64,000 nucleotides of DNA from Eremomyces bilateralis CBS 781.70 (GCF_010015585.1 NW_022985069.1:470744-534743); one strand, 5' to 3'. Positions 1-12,048 are shown, numbered from the stretch's first letter. The notes: generated by a model not told the origin, from the letters alone. A program made the numbers and translations.

Positions 1-1431
1 GAACGCCGTGAGCGCTACGTCGCGCAGAAAGGCGGAAAAGACTCCGATGACGAAACGGAAGACGATTCCTCCACCGACGGCGATGCCTCGCGCTTGTCTA
101 ACGAAGACCTGTGGGACTTCGGCACCGTCAAACCCGTCAACAACCGCGCGGCCGCCCTCCAAGACCTCAACGACGCCGCCGCCAACGCCCGCACGACGCA
201 CCACTCTCCCGCCCCCTCCCCGACCAAAATCGATCGATTCGACTTCGCCAACCCCCTCCCCAAGCGGTCCGGCTCCGGTGAGGAGAACCGTGCCCCGGGC
301 GAGCCGCAGCGGCAGCCACGCGTCCCGTCGGCAAGCACGCTCCGCATCCGGGCACCGCCAGCGCCTCTACCTGCATCGCCGAAGCGCCAGAGCGGTATCG
401 ATGGAACGGTCGTGCAGGAATCGCCAACCCGTGCGGCGAAGATCCCGTTGCCGCCGTCGCCGGAGAAAGGGCGACTGGAGAAGACGTTCGTGCCGCTGAC
501 ACCGTCAAAACAGATACGGGATGAGATGCTGCTGGGAGAAGAACGGAGAGTCACGCAAGAGGCGTCGCGATTGGATGGGTTCTTGCAGCGGGGAATGGCC
601 GGGTTGAACATCCATTCCGGACCGCAGAGGAGCCCGGTGGTAGTTTCGCAGCAGTCACCGTCTCACCGTCCCTCGACTCCAAAGCGGCACGATGAAATCC
701 CGCTGCCATCGTTCGAAGTGCCACGGGCTCGACCGTACCGAACCGTGCAAGAGCAGGCCCCTCCCCCGAAGCTTTCCACGCCGATCACCCTGCCTCCTAT
801 CCCGCCATTCAAAGGCAACCCTCCCCGCCCATCCCACGACCTCCCATCCCACTCCTCCCTCAACCCACAAAAGCCCCTCCCCTCCTTCTCCCCTCCACCC
901 CAACCATTCACCCCACCCCACCCCCACCCCTCCCCCTCCCACCACCCGTCCCCACTCTTCCCCTCACCCCACCTCTCCACTCCCTCTCAAAACCAACCCC
1001 CCCCCGGCTCCCTCCCCATCCCCACTCCCACCCCCCTTTCCAACATATCCACCCCACCCTCAACCCACCCCCCTCCACCTCCCCTCCACCCCCAACAAAC
1101 CCCCGACATCACCGCCCTCACCTCCGTCGTCCTCCCCGCCCTCGAAGAAGCCCTCCGCCGCCGCAGCGCCTCCGTGCACCACGCGCAAACCGCCTCCCGC
1201 CGCGCCGAGACCCACACCGACGCGTCCCGCGCGCATGCCGACGCGCTCCGCACCCAGCGCGAGGCGCACGAGCAGATCCGTCGGCTGGTGGGGAAGGCGG
1301 CGCGGGTGTTTCGGGAGATCGATGCGTGGGATGCGGCCGGGCCGGTTGAGATGGGTGGGGGAGTGGTGAGTTTTTTGGAGGGGATGTTGGAGGAGGTGTT
1401 GGTTAGGGTGGAGGTGGGGGATGAGGAATAG
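1..1431 (+). CDS. C-terminal part of a probable STE20/germinal-centre-type serine/threonine kinase (5' end outside window)
   Basis: The reading frame is open from base 1, so the gene starts upstream of the window. About 476 residues are visible. They start with an acidic segment followed by a DLWDFGTVKP motif. Acidic DLWDFGT-type motifs follow the kinase domain in fungal germinal-centre kinases (Nak1/SidA/POD-6 group), which act in septation and polarity; that family call is inference, because no kinase domain lies in the window. A long Pro/Ser/His-rich low-complexity region follows (bases about 780-1110). The protein ends in a compact charged helical segment (about 1130-1425), as expected for a regulatory or partner-binding tail. 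The stop is TAG at 1429-1431. The coding strand is almost pure pyrimidine over about 820-1130 and turns G-rich after about 1260. Alternative: an unrelated Pro-rich protein. Confidence 0.55.
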   Translation, partial: ERRERYVAQKGGKDSDDETEDDSSTDGDASRLSNEDLWDFGTVKPVNNRAAALQDLNDAAANARTTHHSPAPSPTKIDRFDFANPLPKRSGSGEENRAPGEPQRQPRVPSASTLRIRAPPAPLPASPKRQSGIDGTVVQESPTRAAKIPLPPSPEKGRLEKTFVPLTPSKQIRDEMLLGEERRVTQEASRLDGFLQRGMAGLNIHSGPQRSPVVVSQQSPSHRPSTPKRHDEIPLPSFEVPRARPYRTVQEQAPPPKLSTPITLPPIPPFKGNPPRPSHDLPSHSSLNPQKPLPSFSPPPQPFTPPHPHPSPSHHPSPLFPSPHLSTPSQNQPPPGSLPIPTPTPLSNISTPPSTHPPPPPLHPQQTPDITALTSVVLPALEEALRRRSASVHHAQTASRRAETHTDASRAHADALRTQREAHEQIRRLVGKAARVFREIDAWDAAGPVEMGGGVVSFLEGMLEEVLVRVEVGDEE

Positions 1432-2391
1432 GAGTGAGGAGTGAGGAGTGAGGAATGAGTGGAGGGATGATGATGGTCATGGCTGATGCTTTATGATGGA
1501 TGATGGATGATGGATGAGTGATGGGTAGGGCGGACTGGCGGGATGGACGATTGATCGATGCGATACGGATGACATCGGCGCTGCTGAAGTGAGCCTTTTC
1601 TGTTTTTGTGCGGCTCGCTGGGCGTGGCTTGTGGTATTTTTTCTACGGACGACAACGGCGTTTCAGGGGCAGTGATGGGCCCGAGTAGCAAGTCATACAA
1701 TCGATGCACGTTTGGCGAAGCGGATTTTATTGCTGTGGTTTACTTCGAACTATAGGCGGTGGGTAAGAACAATAGCAGCTATTCTGATGTGGAATTCTCA
1801 TAATGGGTGATAGGTGAATGGTATTTGACTAAGTATTATCAACATGAATTTCATTCAACTAGGGGTCGGCGGTATAGCAGAACCCGATTGACTATCCTAG
1901 CCATGCGTCCAGTTAGCCCTGTGCCAGAACCCCGTTGTTAACTCATCAATAACGCAAGTGTAAGAGTGGTCTGGTTTCCCGATGCTTTCAAGTTCTTTGT
2001 AATTCCCTGTACTTCGTAATTTCACGGGTACATCAATGGGATGGCGCGTCCCTCGAGTGCCCGACGCCAGTCAACGCTGCATTTATTCTACTTCAATAAC
2101 CTGCGTCAGCCTGCGCATTCCGCTTTAAACGAATATCACGATCGATTGAATAGGAACACAGATCTTCCAGGTAAGAATTAGAATGATCATAGAGCTACGG
2201 GGTGGGCTACTCATGTTTACGATAGGTATAGAATGATGGTAGCGGACAGCACTGAAACCGTGACAGTTACGACATTCGGTCTGAACACCGCACCAAGTCC
2301 CGGCTTCTCAAGAGAAGGTGAAGTAGCATTGACGACCCTGTACCATTCCATTATTAGCTCCCATCGAACCTCAGTGATATATAAATAATGC
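1432..2391. other. Gene-free interval with short tandem repeats
   Basis: No gene was recognised between the convergent kinase and PAF-acetylhydrolase genes. Directly after the kinase stop lies a tandem AGTGAGG-type repeat (about 1432-1457). A degenerate ATGATGG repeat follows (about 1491-1525). The rest is unremarkable and moderately AT-rich. Confidence 0.6.
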
Positions 2392-3946
2392 TTACGGAGC
2401 GACGTGAACCACCCAGTCCCGCCCCGATTCATTGACAAAAAATGGATGCGTCACTTCAGAAGCCAAGATGCCATTCCGCGATCCATCTTTTAGAAATTGG
2501 AGGAAGTTCGCCGACACATCGATGTAGCGCTGGAGGGCCACCTGCGGGTCGATGGTCGCGTTGCCGGCACCGCTATCGAATGCAGTGATGAGGTCTCCGG
2601 CCAGGATTGGGGCGTCGGATACTGATACATGTGCGGTTCCCACTTGTTACGGTTAGCATGCGGACGGAGACCATTCCCCATGGTGTACCTACGATTCGTC
2701 ATGAACCAGCTACCGTTTGTCTTCTGCAGGGAATCTTCGGCGATTCGTTTGACCAGATCGAAATGATTCTGGCCGTCGAGCAGGGCGGGTATCAGGGACC
2801 ATTCGAGAGAGTCGGCCACCAAGAGAGGAACGGACACGTTTCTGTTCAGGGGACCACTCAATTTACCACTGCGGGATCGATTAGTCTCAACAGCGTGGAA
2901 CTTGGGGTTCAGAAGCGTACGGATCAAAAACAATTGAAGCAGTGAATGAGTCCACCAGTGTTAACTCTCCCCCGAGAGAATCCATCTGTTCACCAAAGTC
3001 AGTCAAAAGCGAGAGTGCGCGCAATTCCACGTACAGTAGAAGTAGCTCCGAATGAATGCCCACTGGCTACAAGATGAGTAAGGTCCAGGCGGCCTTTCCA
3101 ATTCGCCAAATCTCTGCCTTCATTGCGGGAGTTGCTGCGATAGGTCCCCCCCCCACCCCCGTCATTGATAGCCTCTATCATCTGGACCACCTCGTGGACT
3201 TCTCCTTGCCGAAAGGTCCGCTTCACCATCGTGAGGTTCAATTCCGACGGAACCGGCCTGCGCACCGTCAGTTGGAGCGCCGATCCCACATCGCGAAGAG
3301 CACCTACTCCACATCCTCGGGCCGGAGGTACGTCAGATTTCTCTCCTGCCCATCTTTAGGGCGGATCACCGTCCCAGCAGACGTGCCATCTCGATGCTGA
3401 ATCGCAACGACCACATTTCCCCGACTGGCGAGCTCGCCGCAGAAGATCGAATACCACGTCGACAGCGACGTATCGCCATGGCTGAAGACAATGACAGGAA
3501 ATGCCCCGCCGTCGGGAGAGAGCGGTGCGTCGACCTGCGCCGGGATCGTGACGTTCCCTCCGAGAACTTGCAGCCCCGCCAAGATGACCGATGGATCACC
3601 GAACCCTCCCGCTTTCGCGAACCCTTCGGCGATGACTTCCAGGGGTCTGGGTAGCCAGGGATGCGGCGCTTGGGAAGCGTTCGCATAGTCTTTCGCGGTC
3701 GGATAGTAGATGGACGTCAAGACGGTTTCGAGCTGCTCCGATTGAGATGCTGATAGCATGGGATGGCTTGCCACCACTCACATAAAAGGCTCTTTGATCC
3801 GTCCCCTTTAAGGTATAATTACTGAATGTCGCGCCGTTCCCGGGGACCTCGACGTCTATTAGGCCGACGCCATAGGGCCCGGTATACGCAGGCAATTGCC
3901 CAAGGACTTGAGACACAAAACAAAGGACGGATATGGAGAATCGCAT
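2392..3946 (-). CDS. Secreted platelet-activating-factor acetylhydrolase-like lipase
   Basis: Six exons (3946-3782, 3732-3308, 3257-3035, 2985-2921, 2868-2693, 2642-2392) give 434 aa. All five introns are 49-52 nt; most have CTGAC/CTAAC-type branch sites, and each restores the frame. The start at 3946 gives a hydrophobic signal peptide (MRFSISVLCFVSQVLGQ); a Met 16 codons upstream is in frame but less likely. The family hydrolyses short sn-2 acyl chains of phospholipids. Visible landmarks are the ETVLTSIYYP strand near the N-terminus, an oxyanion-side FSHGD, the nucleophile elbow GHSFG and a C-terminal GTAHVSVSD carrying the likely catalytic His. Length fits fungal PAF-AH proteins (about 400 aa). 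Without the introns the gene looks frameshifted, but it appears intact. Confidence 0.88.
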
Positions 3947-5754
3947 TATGAACAAGCAACTAGATGAGAAAAAGAGGGAATATGTCAAAAGCAATATCGC
4001 TTAGGGTACTTTATATTTACTGGTACAAATCCAAGGTACGGAAATGCAAAACTCGCCATAGAAACAGACATCCAAACAGAGCATGAGGCTTCAAGTATCC
4101 TAACCATCGCAGGTGGGAATAAGGATTCTCGAGTACATGGGACATTTGCCGCTCTTCGTGGAATCAGCCAACCAACGCGTCATTTCCCTCTTCATGTCTC
4201 ACCCTCTTTTGGAGGGGGCCACGGCCACCAACAGGAACGCTGAGGGTTCCCAGAGTGACTTCTCTAGATGCGCTGATCATCTCCTTTCAGAGTTTTGACG
4301 GATCAAGACTCAAAATCATTTGAGGCTTCTCTCCCTTTTTCTCATGATCAAGGGTCAAGGAATTCATTCGGTTTATTTCCGTGGATTCTTTGAGACCGGA
4401 TAGAAACAATTCGAATCCTAGGCAAGAATCCTTCGCTATCATGGTTGGCTTCGTCGTCGAATATTGAGATTCGAGGCTTTGCTGTCTACCAACCCCTTCC
4501 CAGTAATGTTTCCATTAATACTCCGTACCGTCATGGATTCTGGGCCCAGGAATTCATCTCATTGTTGAAGGATTTAACAGCTCCATGATGATTTGGTCTT
4601 GGCAAATGAAGGCTCCCGGGTCCCCATTCAAATTGCGCGGTCCGTTGCCCTTCCACGCGACGAACTTTCTAAAGCTAGACTCTGCACAAACCTTTTGATA
4701 TTGGAGAGAAAGAGAGTGGCCATGATTTTATCAGGACCGGAATTAGAATATTATTGACTTTCCAGGTCGGCAATCTCGAGAGCAAGTGGTTCATATTTTC
4801 TTCTTGTTGTCCCTTAATATTACTCCGTCCATATTAGTCCATACATTGACAGGTCGCGTCACGCGTGCTTTTTACTGTAGTGCTTCCTAATGGTTGCGGC
4901 GAATAGGGGATTTCTGCACCGCCGTTTGCGATTTGTCGATCTTCGACTATTCAGGGACCCTCTTAATTATAAATTATGTGCCGTTCAAGAGCACAGGCTC
5001 CGAGGCCGCAGCTAACCTGTTTTTACTTGCGAGTCCTTCAGACTTCACAACTTCAGATCCTCATCCACAATCCAGCAATTTGCAACAAGCTCTGACATGT
5101 ACCTCAGAGCGATTGGTTTCAAGTCTGAAAACGGATGAAGCGTATATTGAAAGTTTTGGGTTCGTTGGCAAAAGCCAATCTTTCTTTACCCAAAGTCCAT
5201 CAAGTTTGATTTTCATTGATGTCGAGTTCGTAATAACATTGCTTGAGAGCTGAGGTCCGTTCTTGTCAGGATGTAGGCAAATTTGGAGGTCCTGAAACAT
5301 ACCCCATACCCACCGTTGCAAGATACGGGTAGTCTGCCGCACCGTCCCAGCTCATAGGTCAATACCTACGCACGAAGCCAAGGATACCTGTTCGGTAAGC
5401 ATAAGATGAGGATGGGCATACAGGCATGTCACGATGGTGACGAAGTGGCTGAGGCTCTCTCGCGGGCTTTCTCTCGCTTCATGGTCCTTATAATCTTTCA
5501 ACTGTATGTCTTCAGGGACAAAGTACGGGGTAAGTATGGATCCATATCGTACTTCTGCTTCATCAAGGTTCGGTTCGTTTGAGACTAGCGATCATGTTCA
5601 AGATGATATATTTGGCAAGGCGTGTCCGTCTCGATATCAGGTAGCTCAACGTTTAATCCATTGTATGGTATTTGAACGAGTCGTTCCTTTGATATGCGTT
5701 GTTGAGCAATTCGTCAAGCAGTCATTCATTCATTCATTCATTCATTCATTCATT
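3947..5754. other. Long gene-free, AT-leaning interval
   Basis: This is the divergent spacer between the PAF-acetylhydrolase and secreted-protein genes, about 1.8 kb. Short open frames exist (for example around 4900-5250), but none shows recognisable protein features or clear splice structure. It may hold promoters for both genes or a decayed repeat. No terminal repeats were seen. Confidence 0.5.
5722..5754 (+). repeat. (ATTC)n microsatellite abutting a start codon
   Basis: Eight or so perfect ATTC/CATT units run directly into the ATG at 5755 of the secreted-protein gene. The position is in the 5' UTR. The frame is also open through the repeat (Ser-Phe-Ile-His units), so a longer N-terminus is formally possible. 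The hydrophobic signal peptide begins only at 5755. Confidence 0.85.
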
Positions 5755-7708
5755 ATGTTTTGCTATACGCTCCTTAGCATTGTTGTTCTTTCGCTCCTTT
5801 TTACTACTTCTTATGCAATTGAGCTTCAGGAGATCCGGCCATGGGACCACATACGGTCGTCTCGGCCGCTGGACAAAAGATTGAATCCTGCTCTTAGCCT
5901 AGAGAACTTTCATTTGATGAGCACAGAGACTTTCCTGTGGGGGGGAATAGGTTAGTGGCTGCCCTTCACGCATCGTTGGGTTTCATTAACAGTTCCTAGA
6001 TGGTAACGATGCTATTTTCGGAAACATGACGGTCGATATGCCTGGCAGTAATGAGAATATTCTGTCAATGGAAAGATTTGACGGAATGCTCAATAAGGTC
6101 GAGTGCGGGAACAATAGCATGACCCTTGGGTTTGTGGACGATGAGACTTTCAAATATGCCCAGCAAGTCTGGGACTGGGTGAATGGTTTTGACAATCGCA
6201 CGTTTGTCATGTTCACCGGAAGAGGCGACTGCAGCAACAACAGTCGTCGGATGCCGTACTCGGTCCATAACATTCAATATGACGAGGTGGCTAACGTCGC
6301 ATACTTGAATGCCACTGCTGGCAAATGGAAGGACCTGGTCCATACTTACAAGCTCCACGTCGGCAGCGTGGAAATGCCATCTAATGTCCATTCGAGGGAC
6401 CTATCCAAAGACACTTCGATCAATCTCAATGCCGATCTCCGCTTTGGGGTCGGCATCTCATCCGGTCCCGTGTTTGGCGATTTCTCGTGCAATCCGTGCA
6501 AGACGTCCGGAAAGCTCAAGTTCGAGTTTGACGTGGAAACGGAGTTATTTATCCCCACCGGTTTGAAGTTCAAAACCCGTCCTCAAGGAGTGAAAGCCGA
6601 GGCCGGCATCCGACTAAGAGGTGGGGCGAAGATCGGCAGTACCGTTCCTGTTACGCGGATACCTATCGCAGAGGTCCCTCTTCCAGGAGGCATCAGCATC
6701 CCGGGCGATATCCTCAGTCTAGGACCCGTCCTCGACGTCGAGTTCGGCATCGACGTGTCCGGCGCGGAACTGGCCTTCGAACTAGCGACTGGCGCTACGG
6801 TTACGCTACCCAACGACGCGATCCTTGAGGTCGACCTCCTCGACCCGTCCAACAACAAATTCTCTGGCTGGAAGCCGGACGTCCAGATGAAGCCGCTCGA
6901 CCTCCAAGCCCGCATCTCCACCAAAATCACCGCCTTCTTTCTCTGGGCCATCCAACTCGAAGCGGAGGTCCTCGGCCAAGGGGTCGAGACAGGACTGGAA
7001 TTCCGGGCTCCCAACTTCGAGCTCAGTGGGCAGGTTGTCGCCAGCAAGAATGGCCACGCCTGCAATGAAAACGATAATAATCACTTTGCTTTCAGAGTGG
7101 TTCCGACATATGGCTACAGCTTCAAGTTTACGGTGGGAAAGATCCGTGGAAAGACGCCAGTCGATATCTCCCTTGCCCACGGCAGCTTCCCCATCGCCGA
7201 ACCGTTTTGCTTCCCTTTCGATGAGGCTTCGTCAACTACCACGAAGCCCACAACTAAGGCGCCGTCGGCTACCACGAAGCCCGCAACTAAGGCGCCGTCG
7301 GCTACCACGAAGCCTGCAACTGAGGCGCCGTCGGCTACCAAGAAGCCTGCGAAATCCGACAAGGTCACTACCCGCGACAAAGCCTCATCGACCAGCCCTA
7401 CCTCTGCCAGCCCGCCAACGTCGACTGGCAGCGGGAACAATTGCACAATCCAGTCTGGACAGAAGGGCGTCTGCATGGATCGGACAGCTTGCAAGGACAG
7501 CGGGAAAGGTGCGACACCGGGATTCTGCTTGGATGACCCGGTAGAGGTTCAGGTGAGGACAATTGTTTGAATGGGGAAAATATCATCAACTAATGTCATC
7601 TAGTGCTGCACGGAGTCAGACATCGGCTGGAATACGACCTCCGCCGACAGCGGAAGGACACATGGTCGGCATCGTCGGCATCGTCGGGAGGGGTTCCATT
7701 TCTCTTAG
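5755..7708 (+). CDS. Secreted protein with beta-rich domain, Thr/Pro repeats and Cys-rich tail
   Basis: Three exons (5755-5950, 6000-7552, 7604-7708) are joined by a 49-nt and a 51-nt intron. The start at 5755 gives a clear signal peptide (MFCYTLLSIVVLSLLFTTSYA). The middle of the protein resembles the beta-rich region of large fungal secreted proteins of unknown function (DUF7029/DUF7223-type; recognised by general resemblance only). A TKP-x-TKAPSAT unit of 11 residues is repeated three times (about 7230-7340) as a mucin-like linker. A module follows of the type C-x(n)-GVCM-C-x(n)-GFCLDDPVEVQ-CC, which is common at the ends of fungal wall and effector proteins. The second intron splits this module, and skipping it would lose the CC pair. 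The C-terminus is His/Arg-rich. The function is unknown. Confidence 0.75.
7230..7345 (+). repeat. 33-nt coding minisatellite (TKPxTKAPSAT units)
   Basis: About three and a half copies of a 33-nt unit read through in frame inside the secreted-protein gene. The copies differ at a few positions, giving PTT, PAT and PAT/EA variants. They encode a Thr/Pro/Ala linker that is probably O-glycosylated. Confidence 0.85.
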
Positions 7709-8193
7709 GTGGGGGATTTCGTGTATCGATATCTCAAAATTAATGAATAGAAATCGGAAAGGTATTCTCCAAGATGGAGGGGAGCAATCTGGATTAATTT
7801 CGACGCGCATTCGAGGCATAGGGCGAAGGTCTAGAGTCGATTTTCTCTCGGACGAGTTCATGCCCATGAATGGCGTTTCTCGGTTTCTGGTCGTCTGGAG
7901 TACAAATAATTGCCCAGGCTTGAATATATAGCCTTATATCCAACCATCCATTCGATTGCCAAATAGAGATCTTCAGGCTGTACGCCTGTACCACGTATTC
8001 TGCTATTCTTATGTCCCTGTTGCTAAGATTAGACCGGGCTATTCGGTCTATTTGGAAATCGAGCTGACGGGTCATGGGAAATTCCCCCCTTTCCCCATTC
8101 CGGTTTAGCGCCCCTCCTTTCGTGTTTAGCGCCACCAAGCCCCCAGAGTATTGCCTATCTTCGACTTTATTCCGTACCTAGTCGTTAAATCCT
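7709..8193. other. Convergent intergenic spacer
   Basis: The spacer separates the 3' ends of the secreted-protein and M20 genes. No gene, repeat or RNA was recognised. A small (ATCGTCGGC)n-like triplication lies just before it, inside the last exon (about 7668-7690). Confidence 0.5.
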
Positions 8194-9560
8194 CTATATT
8201 CTGTATTGCAACTTCTCGTCAAAGAAAGCAAGAGCAGCAACACAGAGAGCATGAATACCCGTTTGCATCGTAGGTTGTATCACCGGCGCAAATCTCGCCG
8301 TATGGTTGGCAGGAATATCATCAATTCTCCCCTCTTTCCGCCTCTGATCCCACAGGGCTTCCTCTATTCCTCCCCAATGCCAAAACGCACACGGCCGACC
8401 CTGCGATGTTGCGAGGACCGAAAAATCCTCCGAAATAGTCGTAGTGGGTATATTTGCATCAAAGTCGTCTTCAAAATACTCCCTGAAGCTCTTCACGAGC
8501 GTTTTCATCATCGACTCGTCATTCACGGTGTTTGGCAGGTGCCGAGTCATTCTGAATACGGGAGCAACCGTCGAACCGCTTGCTTCGCATTCAGCCTTGA
8601 CGATGCGCCGAATTGAGGCCAGAAGTTTCTCGCGGGTTTCCGGCCGCACGCTGCGTATGTCGACACCAATTTCCGCCGAGTCGGCGATGATGTTCTCGGT
8701 CTGACCGGCTTGCAAGCTCCCAACCGTCAGAACGGAAGTATCGCTTGGATTGATTTCTCTACTGATGACAGTCTGGAGGCGTACTACAACGTGAGCTGCC
8801 AGGACAGCAGGGTCAATCGTCCGATGTGGCTGTATATGTCAGCTCTTGAATGCAGTAGATAGTGTGTATATCCACCCACCTGCGACCCATGACCACCAAC
8901 CCCAAATAGCGTAATTTTCATACTATCCGCCCCCGCCATAATCGTTCCCATTTTCGATCCCACACTCCCCGCCCGCATTGCCATTACATGCTGGCCGAGT
9001 ACAAAGTCGGGCACCGGGATCTGGTGCTTACCATACAGGCCATCATCTACCATCGCCTTCGCTCCAGTGCCACGCTCTTCCGCAGGCTGGAACAGCACAA
9101 TTAACGTCCCGCTCCACATCTGTTTAAGTTTGAGAAGCGTTTCAGCGGCAGCGAGGAGACACGTCACGTGCATGTCATGGCCGCACGCGTGCATCACCGG
9201 CCGCATGACTCCCTCGACGTCGGGCATGGTGACGGTGCTAGCGTAGGGAAGGCCTGTTGCCTCCAAGATTGGGAGGCCGTCCATGTCGGCGCGGAGAAGG
9301 ATGGTTTTCCCTGGGCCATTTTTTAGCACGCCGACGACGCCATGGCCGCCAATGTTGGTGGTGATGTCGAAAGCCTGGAGACGCGATAGTTGGACTGCGA
9401 TCGTTTTGGCAGTTTCAGCCTCAAGATTCGAGAGCTCGGGGTGCGCGTGGAAGTGCTTGTAGAGGGCCTCGTATTTCTCGGTGTTTATCGGTGCGTCGAG
9501 AAGTAGGTCGGTCAGAGAGCTGGCGACTCGACGATTTAAATCCATAATTGCAGATCGCAA
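8194..9560 (-). CDS. M20-family metallo-amidohydrolase (IAA-amino acid hydrolase/carboxypeptidase type)
   Basis: Two exons (9560-8880 and 8829-8194) with one 50-nt intron give 438 aa. An in-frame Met at 9545 is an alternative start. M20D enzymes cleave N-acyl or amino-acid amide bonds using a two-metal centre. Metal-binding motifs are visible: HAHPELS near residue 37, CGHDMHV near 125, QPAEERGTGA near 160 and a late GGIEEALW/ANHTARF region. The intron removes a stop and joins GGHGSQ to PHRTIDPAV, matching the conserved HGSxPxxTIDP junction of the family. There is no signal peptide, so it is probably cytosolic. It is divergent from the GH47 gene across about 530 bp. Confidence 0.93.
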
Positions 9561-10087
9561 TGGCGGTGATTGCCTAGCACAAGGTCAAAAGATATTAGAA
9601 TAGGGCAATTCTGGAACTTTCTAAAGGCTGAGATCTTTAGTTCTTTACTTACAGCTTTACTTACGGTTTACCTTATGACTTAAAGTCCTAGGCGGTTCTA
9701 CACAAGGTAGATGGCAGTAGGATACAACTTGAGGGAAGCAACTCTCATGTAAATTATTACTGTACTTACAGTAAGCCGCATGTAAGACCCTCATGGTTGG
9801 AATTGCGGGTCCGTATTAACCCCGGTCGTGTGAGCTTTCTTCATCAGCGTGAATTTTAGTTATCCCGCGCTGAACAGTTGGACATTCCGTATCCTCGTGC
9901 CATATCTTCCCGTCTTCTTCGCAACCATTGACTTCTCTCGTTGACACCATTCTTGCCCGGCTCTTCTACTCACCTTCTGTAGACTGCATGGCTTCAACAG
10001 ACGTCCCATCCTAGCATTCCGGCCCTTGTACCATCCCGCATACCACACGACCTCTCCTTTCCGGCGTGGCGGCCAGCCAAAGCACCT
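9561..10087. promoter_or_regulatory. Divergent promoter region, M20 hydrolase / GH47 mannosidase
   Basis: The interval contains repeated CTTTACTTA/ACTTACAG strings (about 9640-9680 and 9760-9785) but no recognised binding site. No coding sequence was seen. Confidence 0.45.
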
Positions 10088-12048
10088 ATGGCGATATCGG
10101 TGGTTTCTATATCGCGGCGGCGCATCACGCTGGTCGTCCTCGCCTTCCTCATGGTCTTCTTCCTCTTCCATTACTCACGTAACCCTCGGGGGCAGGAACC
10201 GTACCGGACCGTCGGGGTGCTCTCGAAAGAGGATGATGACGAGGAGAATCGATTGCGAAGACCGCAAAACCCGCTGCCCAAAGGACGGGATGGAAAGTTC
10301 CATTGGAGCACCGTGAAGTTACGGCATCCGATCCCGACGAAATCCATGAGGAAGGTGCCGGCGCCGAAGCTAGGGAAGATCCCTAAGATTCAGACGTCGT
10401 TCGATACAGAGCCGGAGTCGTTGAAGAAAGTGCGCTTGCAGAGATTGGAATATGTGAAGAACAATTTTACCCATGCGTGGGAGGGATATCGGTCCAAAGC
10501 CTGGTTGAGCGACGAGGTGCGGCCGATGTCTGGGGGACGATACAATCCTTTTGGAGGTTGGGCTGCGACGTTGGTCGACTCATTGGGTACGTGCTGAAGA
10601 ATAGACTCCAATTGCAATATGCTGAATTTGAGCAGATACATTATGGATCATGGGCCTCAAGGACGAGTTCGACGATGCGGTCAAAGCCATTGCGAATATC
10701 GACTTTACGACAAGTAATTTGGACGAGATTAATGTTTTCGAAACCACGATCCGATACCTGGGGGGATTCTTGGCCGCATCCGATTTGACCGACGGACAAT
10801 ATCCGATTTTGTTGGAAAAGGCGCGAGAGTTGGGAGATATGCTTTATGTTGCATTTGATACACCAAACCACATGCCCGTCACACGATGGAGGTTCGCGGA
10901 TGCCGTCAAGCGGACAAATGAGCAGGTCGCGTCGACAAATATGCTCGTCGCCGAGATCGGCTCCTTGACTTTGGAGTTCACGCGGTTGAGCCAGATCACC
11001 GGAGATCATAAATACTACGACGCAGTCCAGAGAGTGATGGATCACTTCGAATATCAGCAAGGCAAGACGAAACTCCCAGGAATGTGGCCGGTGGCCGTCA
11101 ATGCGATGACCGCAGACTTCACACAATTTGGGGGCTTCACGATCGGTGGTATGGCGGATTCAGTGTACGAATACTTGCCGAAGGTCAGCATCCTCGCGCA
11201 TGCATTGCTTGCGATCTATTGACACCTAACAGGAATTTGCTCTCCTTGGCGGTGGAATGGGCCAATACGAGAACATGTACAAGAAGTCCCTTGCAACAAT
11301 GAAGAAGCATATCTTCTTCGCCCCCAACGTCGAGGACGATGTCGACATCCTCTTCCCCGGCGACGTCGACTCGGACGGCGAAACCCCCCTCTCCGAGCTC
11401 GAAACCGAACCCAAAGCCCAGCACCTCGGCTGCTTCGCCGGCGGCATGGTCGCTATCGGCTCCAAGATCTTCTCCCAGTCAAAAGACATGGCCATCGCGA
11501 AGAAGCTCGTCGAAGGCTGCCTCTGGGGCTACGAGCGCGGCCCGTCCGGCATCATGCCGGAGATCATGCACCTCCAGAAATGCCCAGCGAAGGGCGAATG
11601 CAAGTTCGACGAGCAGAAGTGGGAGAAGGGCGTCGCCGCCATGAACCCGGGCATGAACGAGGAGTCCCTGAGCGCGAAGATCGCCCGTCTGCGACTCGTG
11701 CCGGGGGTCACGAAAGTCGACGATCGGAGGTACATCTTGCGACCGGAGGCGATCGAGAGCATTTTCGTCTTGTACCGCGTCACGGGAGACACGAAGCTCA
11801 TGGATCGCGCGTGGAAGATCTTCGAGACGATCGTCGCTGCGACGCAGACCAACATCGCCCATGCCGCGTTGGATGATTGCACGGCCGAAGATCCGGGGAA
11901 GACGAAGGTCGACCGGATGGAGAGCTTCTGGTTGGCGGAGACGCTCAAGTATTTTTACTTGCTGTTCGCCGAGCCGGACCTGGTGAGTTTGGACGAGTAT
12001 GTCTTGAACACGGAGGCACATCCGTTGAAGAGACCGTCACGAGTTTGA
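10088..12048 (+). CDS. Class I alpha-1,2-mannosidase (GH47), ER/Golgi
   Basis: Three exons (10088-10586, 10636-11183, 11233-12048; both introns 49 nt) give 620 aa. The enzyme trims alpha-1,2-linked mannose from N-glycans in the secretory pathway. A type II membrane anchor lies at residues about 13-28 (LVVLAFLMVFFLFHY), followed by a basic/acidic stem. GH47 landmarks include the WEGYRSKAW region, [22 protein letters not shown] across intron 1, FETTIRYLGG, TRWRFADA, LRPEAIESIF and a late MESFWLAETLKYFYLLF with the catalytic acidic residues. A Cys pair in the LQKCPAKGEC segment is typical. The length and anchor suggest a Golgi/ER enzyme rather than the short secreted MsdS type. Confidence 0.93.

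Noticed and set aside
692-1369. Second plus-strand frame rich in Pro/Ser inside the kinase gene
   Set aside because: It is a shifted reading of the C-rich tract. The first frame is open from the window edge and ends in a structured tail.
2392-3946. PAF-acetylhydrolase as a frameshifted pseudogene
   Set aside because: Each apparent break coincides with a 49-52 nt intron with proper ends, mostly with a branch site, that restores the frame. The spliced protein is full length.
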